Assembly (NCBI RefSeq): GCF_900638555.1
Contig: NZ_LR134525.1
Span: 1,426,001 to 1,490,000, forward strand
Source: Neisseria meningitidis
Lineage (GTDB): Bacteria > Pseudomonadota > Gammaproteobacteria > Burkholderiales > Neisseriaceae
Direction of reading: 5' to 3'
DNA length: 64,000 nt
The notes under the pieces are model-generated. The model was not told the DNA's origin. It did no database searches and was given only the letters and a program-made list of their open reading frames with translations. How positions within the stretch are numbered: position 1 is the first letter of the stretch; every line of letters begins with the position of its first letter. A program made the position numbers and the translations under genes. Shown one piece after another: positions 8,151 to 16,690 of this stretch.

Positions 8151-9671
8151 ATGCAGCTGATCGACTATTCACATTCATTTTTCTCGGTTGTGCCACCCTT
8201 TTTGGCACTGGCACTTGCCGTCATTACCCGCCGCGTACTGCTGTCTTTAGGCATCGGTATTCTGGTCGGCGTTGCCTTTTTGGTCGGCGGCAACCCCGTC
8301 GACGGTCTGACACACCTGAAAGACATGGTCGTCGGCTTGGCTTGGTCAGACGGCGATTGGTCGCTGGGCAAACCAAAAATCTTGGTTTTCCTGATACTTT
8401 TGGGTATTTTTACTTCCCTGCTGACCTACTCCGGCAGCAATCAGGCGTTTGCCGACTGGGCAAAACGGCACATTAAAAACCGGCGCGGCGCGAAAATGCT
8501 GACCGCCTGCCTCGTGTTCGTAACCTTTATCGACGACTATTTCCACAGTCTCGCCGTCGGTGCGATTGCCCGCCCCGTTACCGACAAGTTTAAAGTTTCC
8601 CGCGCCAAACTCGCCTACATCCTCGACTCCACTGCCGCGCCTATGTGCGTGCTGATGCCCGTTTCAAGCTGGGGCGCGTCGATTATCGCCACGCTTGCCG
8701 GACTGCTCGTTACCTACAAAATCACCGAATACACGCCGATGGGGACGTTTGTCGCCATGAGCCTGATGAACTATTACGCACTGTTTGCCCTGATTATGGT
8801 GTTCGTCGTCGCATGGTTCTCCTTCGACATCGGCTCGATGGCACGTTTCGAACAAGCCGCGTTGAACGAAGCCCACGATGAAACTGCCGTTTCAGACGGC
8901 AGCTGGGGCAGGGTTTACGCATTGATTATTCCCGTTTTGGCCTTAATCGCCTCAACGGTTTCCGCCATGATCTACACCGGTGCACAGGCAAGCGAAACCT
9001 TCAGCATTTTGGGTGCATTTGAAAATACGGACGTGAACACTTCGCTGGTATTCGGCGGCACTTGCGGCGTGCTTGCCGTCGTCCTCTGCACGCTCGGCAC
9101 GATTAAAATCGCCGATTATCCCAAAGCCGTTTGGCAGGGTGCGAAATCCATGTTCGGCGCAATCGCCATTTTAATCCTTGCCTGGCTCATCAGTACGGTT
9201 GTCGGCGAAATGCACACGGGCGACTACCTCTCCACGCTGGTTGCGGGCAACATCCATCCCGGCTTCCTGCCCGTCATCCTTTTCCTGCTCGCCAGCGTGA
9301 TGGCGTTTGCCACAGGCACAAGCTGGGGGACGTTCGGCATCATGCTGCCGATTGCCGCCGCCATGGCGGTCAAAGTCGATCCCTCACTGATTATCCCGTG
9401 TATGTCCGCCGTGATGGCGGGGGCGGTATGCGGCGACCACTGCTCGCCCATTTCCGACACGACCATCCTGTCGTCCACCGGCGCGCGCTGCAACCACATC
9501 GACCACGTTACCTCGCAACTGCCTTACGCCTTAACCGTTGCCGCCGCCGCCGCATCGGGCTACCTCGCATTGGGTCTGACAAAATCCGCGCTGTTGGGTT
9601 TTGGCACGACAGGCATTGTATTGGCGGTGCTGATTTTTCTGTTGAAAGATAAAAAACGCGCCAACGCCTGA
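8151..9671 (+). CDS. NhaC-family Na+/H+ antiporter (second of two)
   Basis: This 506-residue polytopic membrane protein carries the NhaC signature DDYFHSLAVGAIARPVTDKF, with the following LDSTAAPMCVLMPVSSWG, and a C-terminal copy GDHCSPISDTTILSSTGA. It is longer than the first NhaC copy and closer to the YqkI/YuiF-like branch. The frame extends upstream to 7980, but that stretch overlaps the terminator; the ATG at 8151 gives the normal N-terminus MQLIDYSHSFFS. It probably exchanges Na+ (or an organic substrate) for protons. Confidence 0.87.
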   Translation: MQLIDYSHSFFSVVPPFLALALAVITRRVLLSLGIGILVGVAFLVGGNPVDGLTHLKDMVVGLAWSDGDWSLGKPKILVFLILLGIFTSLLTYSGSNQAFADWAKRHIKNRRGAKMLTACLVFVTFIDDYFHSLAVGAIARPVTDKFKVSRAKLAYILDSTAAPMCVLMPVSSWGASIIATLAGLLVTYKITEYTPMGTFVAMSLMNYYALFALIMVFVVAWFSFDIGSMARFEQAALNEAHDETAVSDGSWGRVYALIIPVLALIASTVSAMIYTGAQASETFSILGAFENTDVNTSLVFGGTCGVLAVVLCTLGTIKIADYPKAVWQGAKSMFGAIAILILAWLISTVVGEMHTGDYLSTLVAGNIHPGFLPVILFLLASVMAFATGTSWGTFGIMLPIAAAMAVKVDPSLIIPCMSAVMAGAVCGDHCSPISDTTILSSTGARCNHIDHVTSQLPYALTVAAAAASGYLALGLTKSALLGFGTTGIVLAVLIFLLKDKKRANA

Positions 9672-9683
9672 CCCCTTTCCCTG

Positions 9684-9707
9684 TTCAGACGGCATATGCC
9701 GTCTGAA
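9684..9707 (+). terminator. Overlapping DUS pair between nhaC and nagZ
   Basis: TTCAGACGGCAT and ATGCCGTCTGAA lie head to head with almost no loop, 12 bp past the antiporter stop and 20 bp before nagZ. With such a small loop it may act more as an uptake signal than a terminator. Confidence 0.55.
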
Positions 9708-9727
9708 GCTTTTTGGAGCAAACCGAA

Positions 9728-10813
9728 ATGACTGTTCCCTGTATTCCGCGCGGCCCCGTCATGGCCGACATTGCCGCCTTCCGCCTGACCGAAGAGGAAA
9801 AGCAACGCCTTCTCGATCCCGCCGTCGGCGGAGTCATCCTGTTCCGCCGCAACTTCCAAAATATCGCACAGCTCAAAGAACTCACCGCCGAAATCAAAGC
9901 CCTGCGCACACCCGAACTCATTATCGCCGTCGATCACGAAGGCGGAAGGGTGCAACGTTTCATCGAAGGTTTTACCCGCCTGCCCGCAATGAACGTTTTA
10001 GGGCAAATTTGGGACAAAGACGGCGCGTCCGCCGCCGAAACCGCAGCCCGGCAGATAGGCTGGGTTTTGGCAACCGAACTTTCCGCCTGCGGCATCGACT
10101 TGTCCTTCACTCCCGTCTTGGATTTGGACTGGGGAAACTGCGCCGTCATCGGCAACCGCAGTTTCCACCGCAATCCCGAAGCGGTCGCCCGCCTTGCCCT
10201 CGCCCTTCAAAAAGGTTTGGAAAAAGGCGGTATGAAATCCTGCGGTAAACATTTTCCCGGACACGGATTTGTCGAAGGAGACAGCCATTTGGTGCTACCC
10301 GAAGACGGGCGCAGCCTGTCCGAACTCGAAGCCGCCGACCTCGCCCCCTTCCGCATTATGAGCCGCGAAGGTATGGCAGCGGTTATGCCCGCCCACGTCG
10401 TTTATCCGCAAGTGGACACAAAGCCCGCCGGGTTTTCCGAAATCTGGCTCAAACAAATTTTGCGCCGCGACATCGGGTTCAAAGGCGTGATTTTCTCGGA
10501 CGATTTAACTATGGAGGGCGCGTGCGGGGCAGGCGGCATCAAAGAACGCGCCCGCATTTCCTTTGAGGCAGGTTGCGACATCGTCCTCGTCTGCAACCGT
10601 CCCGACCTTGTGGACGAACTGCGCGATGATTTCCGCATTCCTGACAATCCCGCTTTGGCGCAACGTTGGCAATATATGGCCAACACGCTCGGCAGTGCCG
10701 CCGCGCAAGCCGTTATACAGACGGCGGATTTCCAAGCGGCGCAAGCCTTTGTTGCCGGCCTTGCCTCGCCGCAAGACACGGCGGGCGGCGTAAAAGTCGG
10801 CGAAGCCTTTTAA
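9728..10813 (+). CDS. nagZ: Beta-N-acetylhexosaminidase NagZ (muropeptide recycling)
   Basis: This 361-residue cytoplasmic glycoside hydrolase family 3 enzyme removes N-acetylglucosamine from anhydromuropeptides. It shows the family KHFPGHG motif followed by GDSHLVLP, and the nucleophile aspartate in VIFSDDLTMEG. The ATG at 9728 was chosen over an upstream in-frame ATG at 9713 because it gives the normal MTVPCIPRGPVMADIAAF start behind a GGAG site. Length is normal for the single-domain NagZ of Gram-negatives. Confidence 0.94.
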   Translation: MTVPCIPRGPVMADIAAFRLTEEEKQRLLDPAVGGVILFRRNFQNIAQLKELTAEIKALRTPELIIAVDHEGGRVQRFIEGFTRLPAMNVLGQIWDKDGASAAETAARQIGWVLATELSACGIDLSFTPVLDLDWGNCAVIGNRSFHRNPEAVARLALALQKGLEKGGMKSCGKHFPGHGFVEGDSHLVLPEDGRSLSELEAADLAPFRIMSREGMAAVMPAHVVYPQVDTKPAGFSEIWLKQILRRDIGFKGVIFSDDLTMEGACGAGGIKERARISFEAGCDIVLVCNRPDLVDELRDDFRIPDNPALAQRWQYMANTLGSAAAQAVIQTADFQAAQAFVAGLASPQDTAGGVKVGEAF

Positions 10814-10871
10814 ATCCGCCCGACACGCGGCAAAAAGGCAAAACGGTATAGGCACGCCGTATTTTTTGCGC

Positions 10872-10877
10872 TATAAT
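10872..10877 (+). promoter_or_regulatory. Probable -10 box of the tRNA-Pro gene
   Basis: A perfect TATAAT lies 17 bp before the mature tRNA 5' end, followed by a GC-rich CACGCC discriminator region typical of stable-RNA promoters. Confidence 0.6.
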
Positions 10878-10893
10878 CACGCCTTACTTAATT

Positions 10894-10970
<77 letters not shown>

Positions 10971-10980
10971 AATCCAAACC

Positions 10981-11010
10981 GCCTCGGTATCCATTGCCGA
11001 GGCAGTTTTT
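10981..11010 (+). terminator. Terminator after tRNA-Pro
   Basis: GCCTCGG and CCGAGGC form a 7-bp stem with an 8-base loop, followed by AGTTTTT, ten bases past the tRNA CCA end. Confidence 0.85.
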
Positions 11011-11049
11011 CCTTTTGACGTCAACAGAAAAATGCCGTCTGAAACAGAA

Positions 11050-11232
11050 TGAGACCTTTGCAATAACATAGGTTACTAAAATTTTATGCTCAATCTCATT
11101 TTCAAAATGCAAAACTTTTCTGATTTTTCCTACTTTTTGCTCAATATTAGGAAAGTTTTAGGCAATTGAAAATTTTTTGGCACATTTTTATGCGTCAAAT
11201 TTCGTTAACAGACTATTTTTGCAAAGGTCTCA
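11050..11232. repeat. 183-bp AT-rich repeat (ATR) with IS1106-like ends
   Basis: The element runs from TGAGACCTTTGCAA to TTGCAAAGGTCTCA, exactly 183 bp, with an AT-rich interior. Length and ends match the neisserial ATR repeat as I recall it. It has no coding capacity and looks like a MITE mobilised by an IS1106/IS5-type transposase. GAA flanks both ends. It sits in the loop of a DUS-pair hairpin (arms at about 11031-11044 and 11240-11254). Confidence 0.8.
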
Positions 11233-11490
11233 GAATGCTGTTTCAGACGGCATTTCGTTTTCCCTAACCCTGCCATTTGCGCGCACTGGCACAGAGTATC
11301 GGCAAGGTTCAAAAGACCATCGGAATTTAGGAAGCCGGGCTTGTACCCAACGGCGGCATCTTATTCAGTAAGGCTCCGCCTCAATCAGGCAGCGGAAATG
11401 TGGGCAGTTTCACGCGGAAGCGGCACACTTTTCCCATATGTCAAACATCGGTAAAACCGTACGCCGTCCCTTTGAGTTACACTGCTTAAA
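11233..11490. other. Spacer with no recognisable gene
   Basis: After the second DUS arm at about 11240-11254 come some 235 bases of ordinary base composition. An open frame in plus orientation is broken by stops and matches nothing I recognise; it could be the residue of a lost gene. Confidence 0.4.
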
Positions 11491-12129
11491 CTACTCTATT
11501 CCCGCCCATTTGTGCGTCTGCACGCTCAACTGCCAATGCACCGGCGCGTCGGGGCGACTGTTTAAAATACCGATTTGGCGGATGGTGTCGTAGATGTTCA
11601 TCGCACCGTCTTGTTCGCAGGGCGAAAGGTAGTAATGATGCGCGCGGATTTTGCGTTCCATATTTTCACAGAACGCAACGACATCGCCGTCGGCAACAAT
11701 CCGCACTTCGTCGGCTGTTTCGATACAGCTTTTTTCGTATTTGGCGGCATAGCAGGCTTTGGGGCTGGTGGCGACATAGTCGATTTGCGGCGGCGCGGGA
11801 TTGAGTCCGTTGGTTTCGATACAGAGGAAATAACCTTCCGCCTTGAGCATGTCCAGCAGCATATCGAGATGCGGCTGGATGGTCGGTTCGCCGCCGGTGA
11901 TGATGATGTTGCGGGCGGCATAGGCTTTCAGACGGCCTAAGATGTCGGACAGGCTCATCATGCCGAATGTCAAATAATCGGTATCACACCAGCCGCAGGC
12001 GAGGTTGCATTTGCCCAAGCGGACGAAAACGGCGGGCATGCCCGTGTTCCAGCCTTCGCCTTGCAGGCTTTCAAAGATTTCGACGATGCGGTATTGGGGA
12101 TTTTCGGGGGCGACGCTGATTTTTTTCAT
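11491..12129 (-). CDS. queE: 7-carboxy-7-deazaguanine synthase (radical SAM)
   Basis: This 212-residue enzyme makes 7-carboxy-7-deazaguanine from 6-carboxytetrahydropterin in queuosine synthesis. The cluster-binding motif is C-x3-C-x2-C in CNLACGWCDTD, followed by the SAM-binding ITGGEPT. The start at 12129 gives MKKISVAPENPQYRIVEIFE, the normal N-terminus; the frame stays open upstream through the overlapping DUF1304 gene. It overlaps that gene by four bases (ATGA type), which implies coupled translation. It lies downstream of queC and queD on the same strand. Confidence 0.93.
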   Translation of the reverse strand: MKKISVAPENPQYRIVEIFESLQGEGWNTGMPAVFVRLGKCNLACGWCDTDYLTFGMMSLSDILGRLKAYAARNIIITGGEPTIQPHLDMLLDMLKAEGYFLCIETNGLNPAPPQIDYVATSPKACYAAKYEKSCIETADEVRIVADGDVVAFCENMERKIRAHHYYLSPCEQDGAMNIYDTIRQIGILNSRPDAPVHWQLSVQTHKWAGIE

Positions 12130-12496
12130 ACCGCCAACACCGCCGCCGCTGCCAAAAATGCGGGCAAACCTTGTTTGACGAGTATGCCTTTGTTGCCGGA
12201 AGAGAACGCGCCCCACGCGGCGGCAATCAGGACGAAGCCGAGAAACAGTACCGTTGCGCCGTACACCGCGTTATCCGGAGCGGCAAACCGCGACCACACC
12301 AGCCCGATGCCGAGAAAGCCGTTATACAGCCCTTGGTTGCCGAACAGGGTCTGCACGCGATTTTGTTCCATAAATTCATAAGGCAGCTTGAACGTTTCCG
12401 CCGCTTTTTCGCTGGGAATCTGCGTCATTTCAAGCCAGGCGATGTAGAAATGTTCGACGGCGACGAAGAGGACTAGGGGATGAAGAGGAGTTTCAT
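12126..12496 (-). pseudogene. DUF1304-family membrane protein, frameshifted near the start
   Basis: The gene would encode a roughly 123-residue, four-helix membrane protein of the DUF1304 family (EHFYIAWLEM and the FGNQGLYNGFLG motif). The ATG at 12496 gives MKLLFIP and then a stop, because the run ATCCCCTAG has four C. One extra C would give ATC CCC CTA GTC and join MKLLFIP to LVLFVAVEHFYIAW in frame. No other good start is seen except an internal ATG at 12428, which would lose the first helix. It overlaps queE by four bases. The error could also be a short-tract length variant. Confidence 0.75.
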
Positions 12497-12764
12497 GGAT
12501 ATTCCTTTTAATGGGTGTATTTGATATGGAAGGTCGTCTGAAAAAACGGGGAATCCGTACAGGAGAAAAAACCGTTTTACGGTAAATTCAAATAAGGACG
12601 CTCTAAACCGTCCTTTCCGCGCAGGCGGGAATCCAGAGATTTGGAATTGCTGCAATTTTTAAATATTCCTGATAAATCAAGGTCTGGATTCCCGCCTGCG
12701 CGGGAATGACGCGGTTGGGCATGTCTTATTGGAATTTACTATATCGATACGTTCAAGATATTCC
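12497..12764. repeat. Intergenic repeat region with dRS3 element
   Basis: This spacer between queD and the DUF1304 remnant holds a complete dRS3 20-mer at 12688-12707 (ATTCCC...GGGAAT) and a partial partner near 12618-12635, in opposite orientation, as found at the edges of NIME repeat units. No gene is seen. Confidence 0.75.
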
Positions 12765-13187
12765 CTACTCCCCTTCATACTCCGCACACGATGTCGGCGT
12801 TTCCCACAATTTCACGCGGCACACGTTCAGCCCCGCGTTTTTCAGACGGTCGTACATTTCGACCGCCATATTTTCGGCAGTGGTGCGGCAGGGCAGGCGC
12901 AGGGTTTTCATGTTCCAGCCCTCCAAAAGCGCGGCGATTTGGCATTCGCGGCTGTTGCCGCCGTGGTAGATGAAGGCGTGGTCGAAGGGGTCGGTAATGT
13001 GTTGTTTGACAATGGCTTTCAAGTCGGTAAAGTCCATCACCATACCGTCTTTCGCGCCGCCTTTGATAATGCCGTCTGAAACGGTGATTTCGAGTTTGTA
13101 GGTATGCCCGTGCAGGTTTTGGCATTTGCCGTCATGCCCGTCGAGCATATGCGAGGAGTCGAAGGTGAAGATTTTGGTGATTTTCAT
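12765..13187 (-). CDS. queD: 6-carboxytetrahydropterin synthase
   Basis: This 140-residue enzyme converts dihydroneopterin triphosphate to 6-carboxytetrahydropterin, the second step to queuosine. The zinc histidines lie in FDSSHMLDG and in CQNLHGHTY, which also contains the catalytic cysteine of the CxxxHGH motif, and MVMDFTDLK is the conserved segment after the first strand pair. Its stop lies about 270 bp from the next gene, and its start is 6 bp after the DUF1543 stop, so the two are in one transcript. Confidence 0.93.
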   Translation of the reverse strand: MKITKIFTFDSSHMLDGHDGKCQNLHGHTYKLEITVSDGIIKGGAKDGMVMDFTDLKAIVKQHITDPFDHAFIYHGGNSRECQIAALLEGWNMKTLRLPCRTTAENMAVEMYDRLKNAGLNVCRVKLWETPTSCAEYEGE

Positions 13188-13193
13188 GGGTTC

Positions 13194-13712
13194 TCAAATG
13201 GGCAAATAGCCCTGAAAGCCGATTTCGGCGGGTTTGCCGTGCGGATTCGGGGTCAGGCGGATATGGAAATTGCCGATGCGGTCGAGCGCAAGCAGGTTGT
13301 CCACGTCTTTTAAGTTGTCTTTATGCTGCTGAACATAGCTGTCGGTCAACAGGGTTTGCAGGGCTTTTTGTTTGGCTTCGGCAGGCGTGGCGGCGGCGAA
13401 CAACCCGAAAGCGTGCGCTTCGGCGAGCTGCCCTGCGCGATAGCCGCCGACATTGGCAAAATACAGGCGCGGGGCGTTTTCAGACGGCATTTTCGTTTTG
13501 GGCGTTTCGGATACGGCGATGTCGTAACCGTCCGCCCATTCGACAACCTGCCAGCCGTCGATGTGGATTTTGTCCGCATCGCCGAACCACGCGGCTTTGA
13601 GTGCGGGGACGGCTTCACGGTAGTCGTCGCACACGGCAAATTGGATGTCGTGCACTTCGATATTCGACCTGCCGGCATTGCCGCCGAGGTAAAACATATG
13701 GAGCTTGGGCAT
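13194..13712 (-). CDS. DUF1543 family protein within the queuosine cluster
   Basis: This 172-residue soluble protein appears to be made of two related halves (LHMFYLGGNAGRSNIEVHDI... and LYFANVGGYRAGQLAEAHAF...), as in the DUF1543 family. Function is unknown. It lies between queC (27 bp upstream) and queD (6 bp downstream) on the same strand, so a role near queuosine metabolism is possible, though it may simply be a passenger. The linker between the halves contains an uptake sequence translated as MPSEN. Confidence 0.75.
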   Translation of the reverse strand: MPKLHMFYLGGNAGRSNIEVHDIQFAVCDDYREAVPALKAAWFGDADKIHIDGWQVVEWADGYDIAVSETPKTKMPSENAPRLYFANVGGYRAGQLAEAHAFGLFAAATPAEAKQKALQTLLTDSYVQQHKDNLKDVDNLLALDRIGNFHIRLTPNPHGKPAEIGFQGYLPI

Positions 13713-13739
13713 ATCGTATTCCTTATGGTTTGCGCGTGT

Positions 13740-14399
13740 TCAGACGGCCTTTTTACTTTCCAGATATTCCGCCAGCCCGCGTTCGCGCAAGATACAGCTC
13801 GGGCATTCGCGGCAGCCGCCGACGATGCCGTTATAGCAGGTGTGGGTTTGCTCGCGGATATAGTCCAGCGCGCCCATTTCGTCCGCCAACGCCCAAGTTT
13901 GCGCCTTGGTCAGATACATCAGCGGCGTGTGGATTTGAAAATCATAGTCCATCGCCAGATTAAGGGTAACGTTCATGGATTTGACAAACACGTCACGGCA
14001 GTCGGGATAGCCGGAGAAGTCGGTTTCGCACACGCCCGCGATGATGTGCCGTATCCCCTGCCCTTTGGCGTAAATCGCGGCATAGAGCAGGAAAAGCGCG
14101 TTGCGGCCGTCTACAAAGGTATTCGGAACGCCGTTTTCGGCAGTTTCGATGGCGGCGGTGTCGTCCATCAGGGCATTGTGCGTAATCTGCCGCATCAGGC
14201 TCAAGTCGAGTACGGTTTGTTTGACGCCCAAATCCTGCGCAATCCAGCGGGCACGTTCCAGCTCGACGGCATGGCGTTGCCCGTATTGGAAAGTAATGGC
14301 TTGGACGTTTTCGCGCCCGTAGGTTTGGATTGCCTGAATCAGGCAGGTGGTCGAATCCTGACCGCCCGAAAAGATGACCAAGGCTTTTTGGTTTGACAT
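13740..14399 (-). CDS. queC: 7-cyano-7-deazaguanine synthase
   Basis: This 219-residue ATP-dependent enzyme makes preQ0. The N-terminal PP-loop is [11 protein letters not shown], and four zinc cysteines lie in [16 protein letters not shown] near the C-terminus. Length is normal. It is the first gene of the minus-strand cluster queC-DUF1543-queD-(DUF1304)-queE. A preQ1-type riboswitch candidate covers its ribosome binding site, so the end product of the pathway is expected to repress translation. Confidence 0.95.
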   Translation of the reverse strand: MSNQKALVIFSGGQDSTTCLIQAIQTYGRENVQAITFQYGQRHAVELERARWIAQDLGVKQTVLDLSLMRQITHNALMDDTAAIETAENGVPNTFVDGRNALFLLYAAIYAKGQGIRHIIAGVCETDFSGYPDCRDVFVKSMNVTLNLAMDYDFQIHTPLMYLTKAQTWALADEMGALDYIREQTHTCYNGIVGGCRECPSCILRERGLAEYLESKKAV

Positions 14400-14405
14400 A
14401 TCGAA

Positions 14406-14442
14406 TCCTAGTTTTGGTGACGCGGGAGGTTTTCGAACCGCG
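14406..14442 (-). promoter_or_regulatory. Candidate preQ1-I riboswitch in the queC leader
   Basis: Read on the minus strand, the leader has the stem CGCGG (14442-14438) pairing with CCGCG (14425-14421), a 12-base loop starting TTC, and the tail ACCAAAACTAGGA ending at the queC Shine-Dalgarno, seven bases before the ATG. This matches the layout of class I preQ1 aptamers (short stem, GGTTC loop, A-rich tail carrying the pairing bases and AGGA). The aptamer overlaps the ribosome site, so control would be translational. I recognised it by pattern only; a covariance-model search is needed. Confidence 0.7.
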
Positions 14443-14523
14443 AAGTTGGACAGTAAAGACGCGGATTATACAGGCAAACGCGTTCAGACGGCATCTGAAC
14501 GCCATGCCGTCTGAACACGCGGC

Positions 14524-14788
14524 TTATGCCGACTTGATGGCGAGTTCCGCCAAGCGTTTGCTTTGTGCGAAGGCGATATTGTTTTCTTCGGCGGTCGGGA
14601 CGGGGCCGCTGTCGGGAATATCTTTTTCGACGGCTTCGCAGACGGCGGACACTTTGGGGACGGTGCGCAATACGGCTTCGCAACCTTCAACGCTGTCGAT
14701 GCCGCGAGCGATTCGGCGGGCGGGATTGCGGGTGCTGCCGTTTTGGAAATAGTAGAGGACGAGGATTTTGAGGGGGATTTGGGTTCAT
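14524..14788 (-). pseudogene. wrbA-like NAD(P)H:quinone oxidoreductase remnant
   Basis: The minus strand reads KILVLYYFQNGSTRNPARRI, the N-terminal flavodoxin strand and FMN loop of a WrbA-like protein, continues to VPTAE, then jumps to NNIAFAQSKRLAELAIKSA, which looks like the C-terminal helix. The middle (about 110 residues) is missing. The ATG at 14788 is one base out of frame with the body, so there is a frameshift near codon 3 as well as the internal deletion. It lies between queC and yihY and cannot make a functional enzyme. Confidence 0.75.
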
Positions 14789-14942
14789 GGGCGGATTCCG
14801 TTAAAATGGTTCGGTCTTCAGACGGCATAACAGTTGTTCCGATGCCGTCTGAAACAGCCGCAGTTCAGGCATTTGTTCCTGACGGCAAAATTGGCTATAA
14901 CATCGGGCATCAATGCCCAACTTACTGACCGGGCAAGAAATT

Positions 14943-16169
14943 ATGACCTTTTTACAACGTTTGCAAGGTTTGGCAGACAATAAAATCTGTGCGTTTGCAT
15001 GGTTCGTCGTCCGCCGCTTTGATGAAGAACGCGTACCGCAGGCGGCGGCAAGCATGACGTTTACGACACTGCTGGCACTCGTCCCCGTGCTGACCGTGAT
15101 GGTGGCGGTCGCTTCGATTTTCCCCGTGTTCGACCGCTGGTCGGATTCGTTCGTCTCCTTCGTCAACCAAACCATTGTGCCGCAGGGCGCGGACATGGTG
15201 TTCGACTATATCAATGCGTTCCGCGAGCAGGCGAACCGGCTGACGGCAATCGGCAGCGTGATGCTGGTCGTTACCTCGCTGATGCTGATTCGGACGATAG
15301 ACAATACGTTCAACCGCATCTGGCGGGTCAATTCCCAGCGTCCGTGGATGATGCAGTTTCTCGTCTATTGGGCTTTACTGACGTTCGGGCCGCTGTCTTT
15401 GGGCGTGGGCATTTCCTTTATGGTCGGCTCGGTACAGGATGCCGCGCTTGCCTCAGGTGCGCCGCAGTGGTCGGGCGCGTTGCGAACGGCGGCGACGCTG
15501 ACCTTCATGACGCTTTTGCTGTGGGGGCTGTACCGCTTCGTGCCAAACCGCTTCGTTCCCGCGCGGCAGGCGTTTGTCGGGGCTTTGGCAACAGCGTTCT
15601 GTCTGGAAACCGCGCGTTCCCTCTTTACTTGGTATATGGGCAATTTCGACGGCTACCGCTCGATTTACGGCGCGTTTGCCGCCGTGCCGTTTTTTCTGTT
15701 GTGGCTGAACCTGTTGTGGACGCTGGTCTTGGGCGGCGCGGTGCTGACTTCTTCACTCTCCTACTGGCAGGGAGAAGCGTTCCGCAGGGGCTTCGACTCG
15801 CGCGGACGGTTTGACGACGTGTTGAAAATCCTGCTGCTTCTGGATGCGGCGCAAAAAGAAGGCAAAGCCTTGCCTGTTCAGGAGTTCAGACGGCATATCA
15901 ATATGGGCTACGACGAGTTGGGCGAGCTTTTGGAAAAGCTGGCGCGGCACGGCTACATTTATTCCGGCAGACAGGGTTGGGTGTTGAAAACGGGGGCGGA
16001 TTCGATTGAGTTGAACGAACTCTTCAAGCTCTTCGTTTACCGTCCGTTGCCTGTGGAAAGGGATCATGTGAACCAAGCTGTCGATGCGGTAATGATGCCG
16101 TGTTTGCAGACTTTGAACATGACGCTGGCAGAGTTTGACGCTCAGGCGAAAAAACAGCAGCAATCTTGA
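14943..16169 (+). CDS. YihY/BrkB-family inner-membrane protein
   Basis: This 408-residue protein is a YihY (formerly 'RNase BN') family membrane protein with about six hydrophobic segments between residues 35 and 275 (for example SMTFTTLLALVPVLTVMVAV). A cytoplasmic C-terminal domain of about 120 residues follows. The function is not firmly known. The ATG at 14943 is preferred to the frame start at 14913. The C-terminal stretch [11 protein letters not shown]...LFKLFVYRP recurs in a small exported protein at 41020-41313, on the other side of the accessory region. Confidence 0.88.
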   Translation: MTFLQRLQGLADNKICAFAWFVVRRFDEERVPQAAASMTFTTLLALVPVLTVMVAVASIFPVFDRWSDSFVSFVNQTIVPQGADMVFDYINAFREQANRLTAIGSVMLVVTSLMLIRTIDNTFNRIWRVNSQRPWMMQFLVYWALLTFGPLSLGVGISFMVGSVQDAALASGAPQWSGALRTAATLTFMTLLLWGLYRFVPNRFVPARQAFVGALATAFCLETARSLFTWYMGNFDGYRSIYGAFAAVPFFLLWLNLLWTLVLGGAVLTSSLSYWQGEAFRRGFDSRGRFDDVLKILLLLDAAQKEGKALPVQEFRRHINMGYDELGELLEKLARHGYIYSGRQGWVLKTGADSIELNELFKLFVYRPLPVERDHVNQAVDAVMMPCLQTLNMTLAEFDAQAKKQQQS

Positions 16170-16189
16170 GTATTTTTGAAACTGTATTT

Positions 16190-16508
16190 TTATCCTAAAG
16201 ACATTTTCCTATCTGCTGATTCCACCGTTTCCTTTCTGTGTGCCGCCATAATTTTTATGATAGACAAGCCATTCAAGTTTGCATTGACTGCTTTTTCATT
16301 GGCAATATCCAAATGGCTGGTCGCTTCATCTAAAAATAGGATTTTCGGTTCGCAATATAAGGCCCGCGCCAATACGATGCGTTGTTTTTGTCCGCCTGAC
16401 AGTGCGCTGCCCATATCGCCGATTAAGGTTTCATAGCCCATAGGCATGGCGGAGATTTCTTCGTGAATCATAGCAAGGCAGGCGCAATGTTCGATTTTTC
16501 CTCTATCC
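16190..16508 (-). pseudogene. CvaB-type bacteriocin ABC exporter, C-terminal ATPase remnant
   Basis: The minus strand encodes about the last 105 residues of an ABC ATPase: the switch region MPMGYETLIGDMG, the signature LSGGQKQR, Walker B ILFLDEATSHLD and the H-loop AAHRKET. MPMGYxTLxGDMGxALSGGQ is the form seen in CvaB-type exporters of double-glycine peptides. Walker A, the membrane domain and the peptidase are absent, because the reading is cut by an IS remnant near 16510. The matching N-terminal peptidase piece lies on the same strand at 36539-36691, so both are probably the ends of one gene split by the TPS island. Confidence 0.8.
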
Positions 16509-16518
16509 GGTTCTGTAT

Positions 16519-16690
16519 CGAAAAAACAAGGGGCTGTACTAGATTAGCCCTAAATCCCACACCAATCCCGCAGGATTTTAAGCTGTTGAGACGGTGTGCC
16601 GAAGTTAAATCGAAATTCGCATTCTTTCAAGAACAGCGGGAAAGATTTGCAATCGATTCCGTTGTATTTTCGCAAGACACGTTTAGTCTA
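16519..16690. mobile_element. Remnant of an insertion sequence
   Basis: The stretch begins GGGGCTGTACTAGATTAG, an IS-like terminal sequence, and reads without a complete transposase to about 16690, where TAGTCTAG occurs. The interior resembles the tail of a neisserial transposase gene, but I cannot name the element with certainty (an IS5-type element such as IS1301 is possible). It separates the ABC exporter remnant from the first TPS-associated gene and may mark the island edge. Confidence 0.45.

Noticed and set aside
11177..11371. 64-codon open frame between tRNA-Pro and queE
   Set aside because: It begins inside the ATR repeat and crosses a DUS into unrelated sequence, with no ribosome site.
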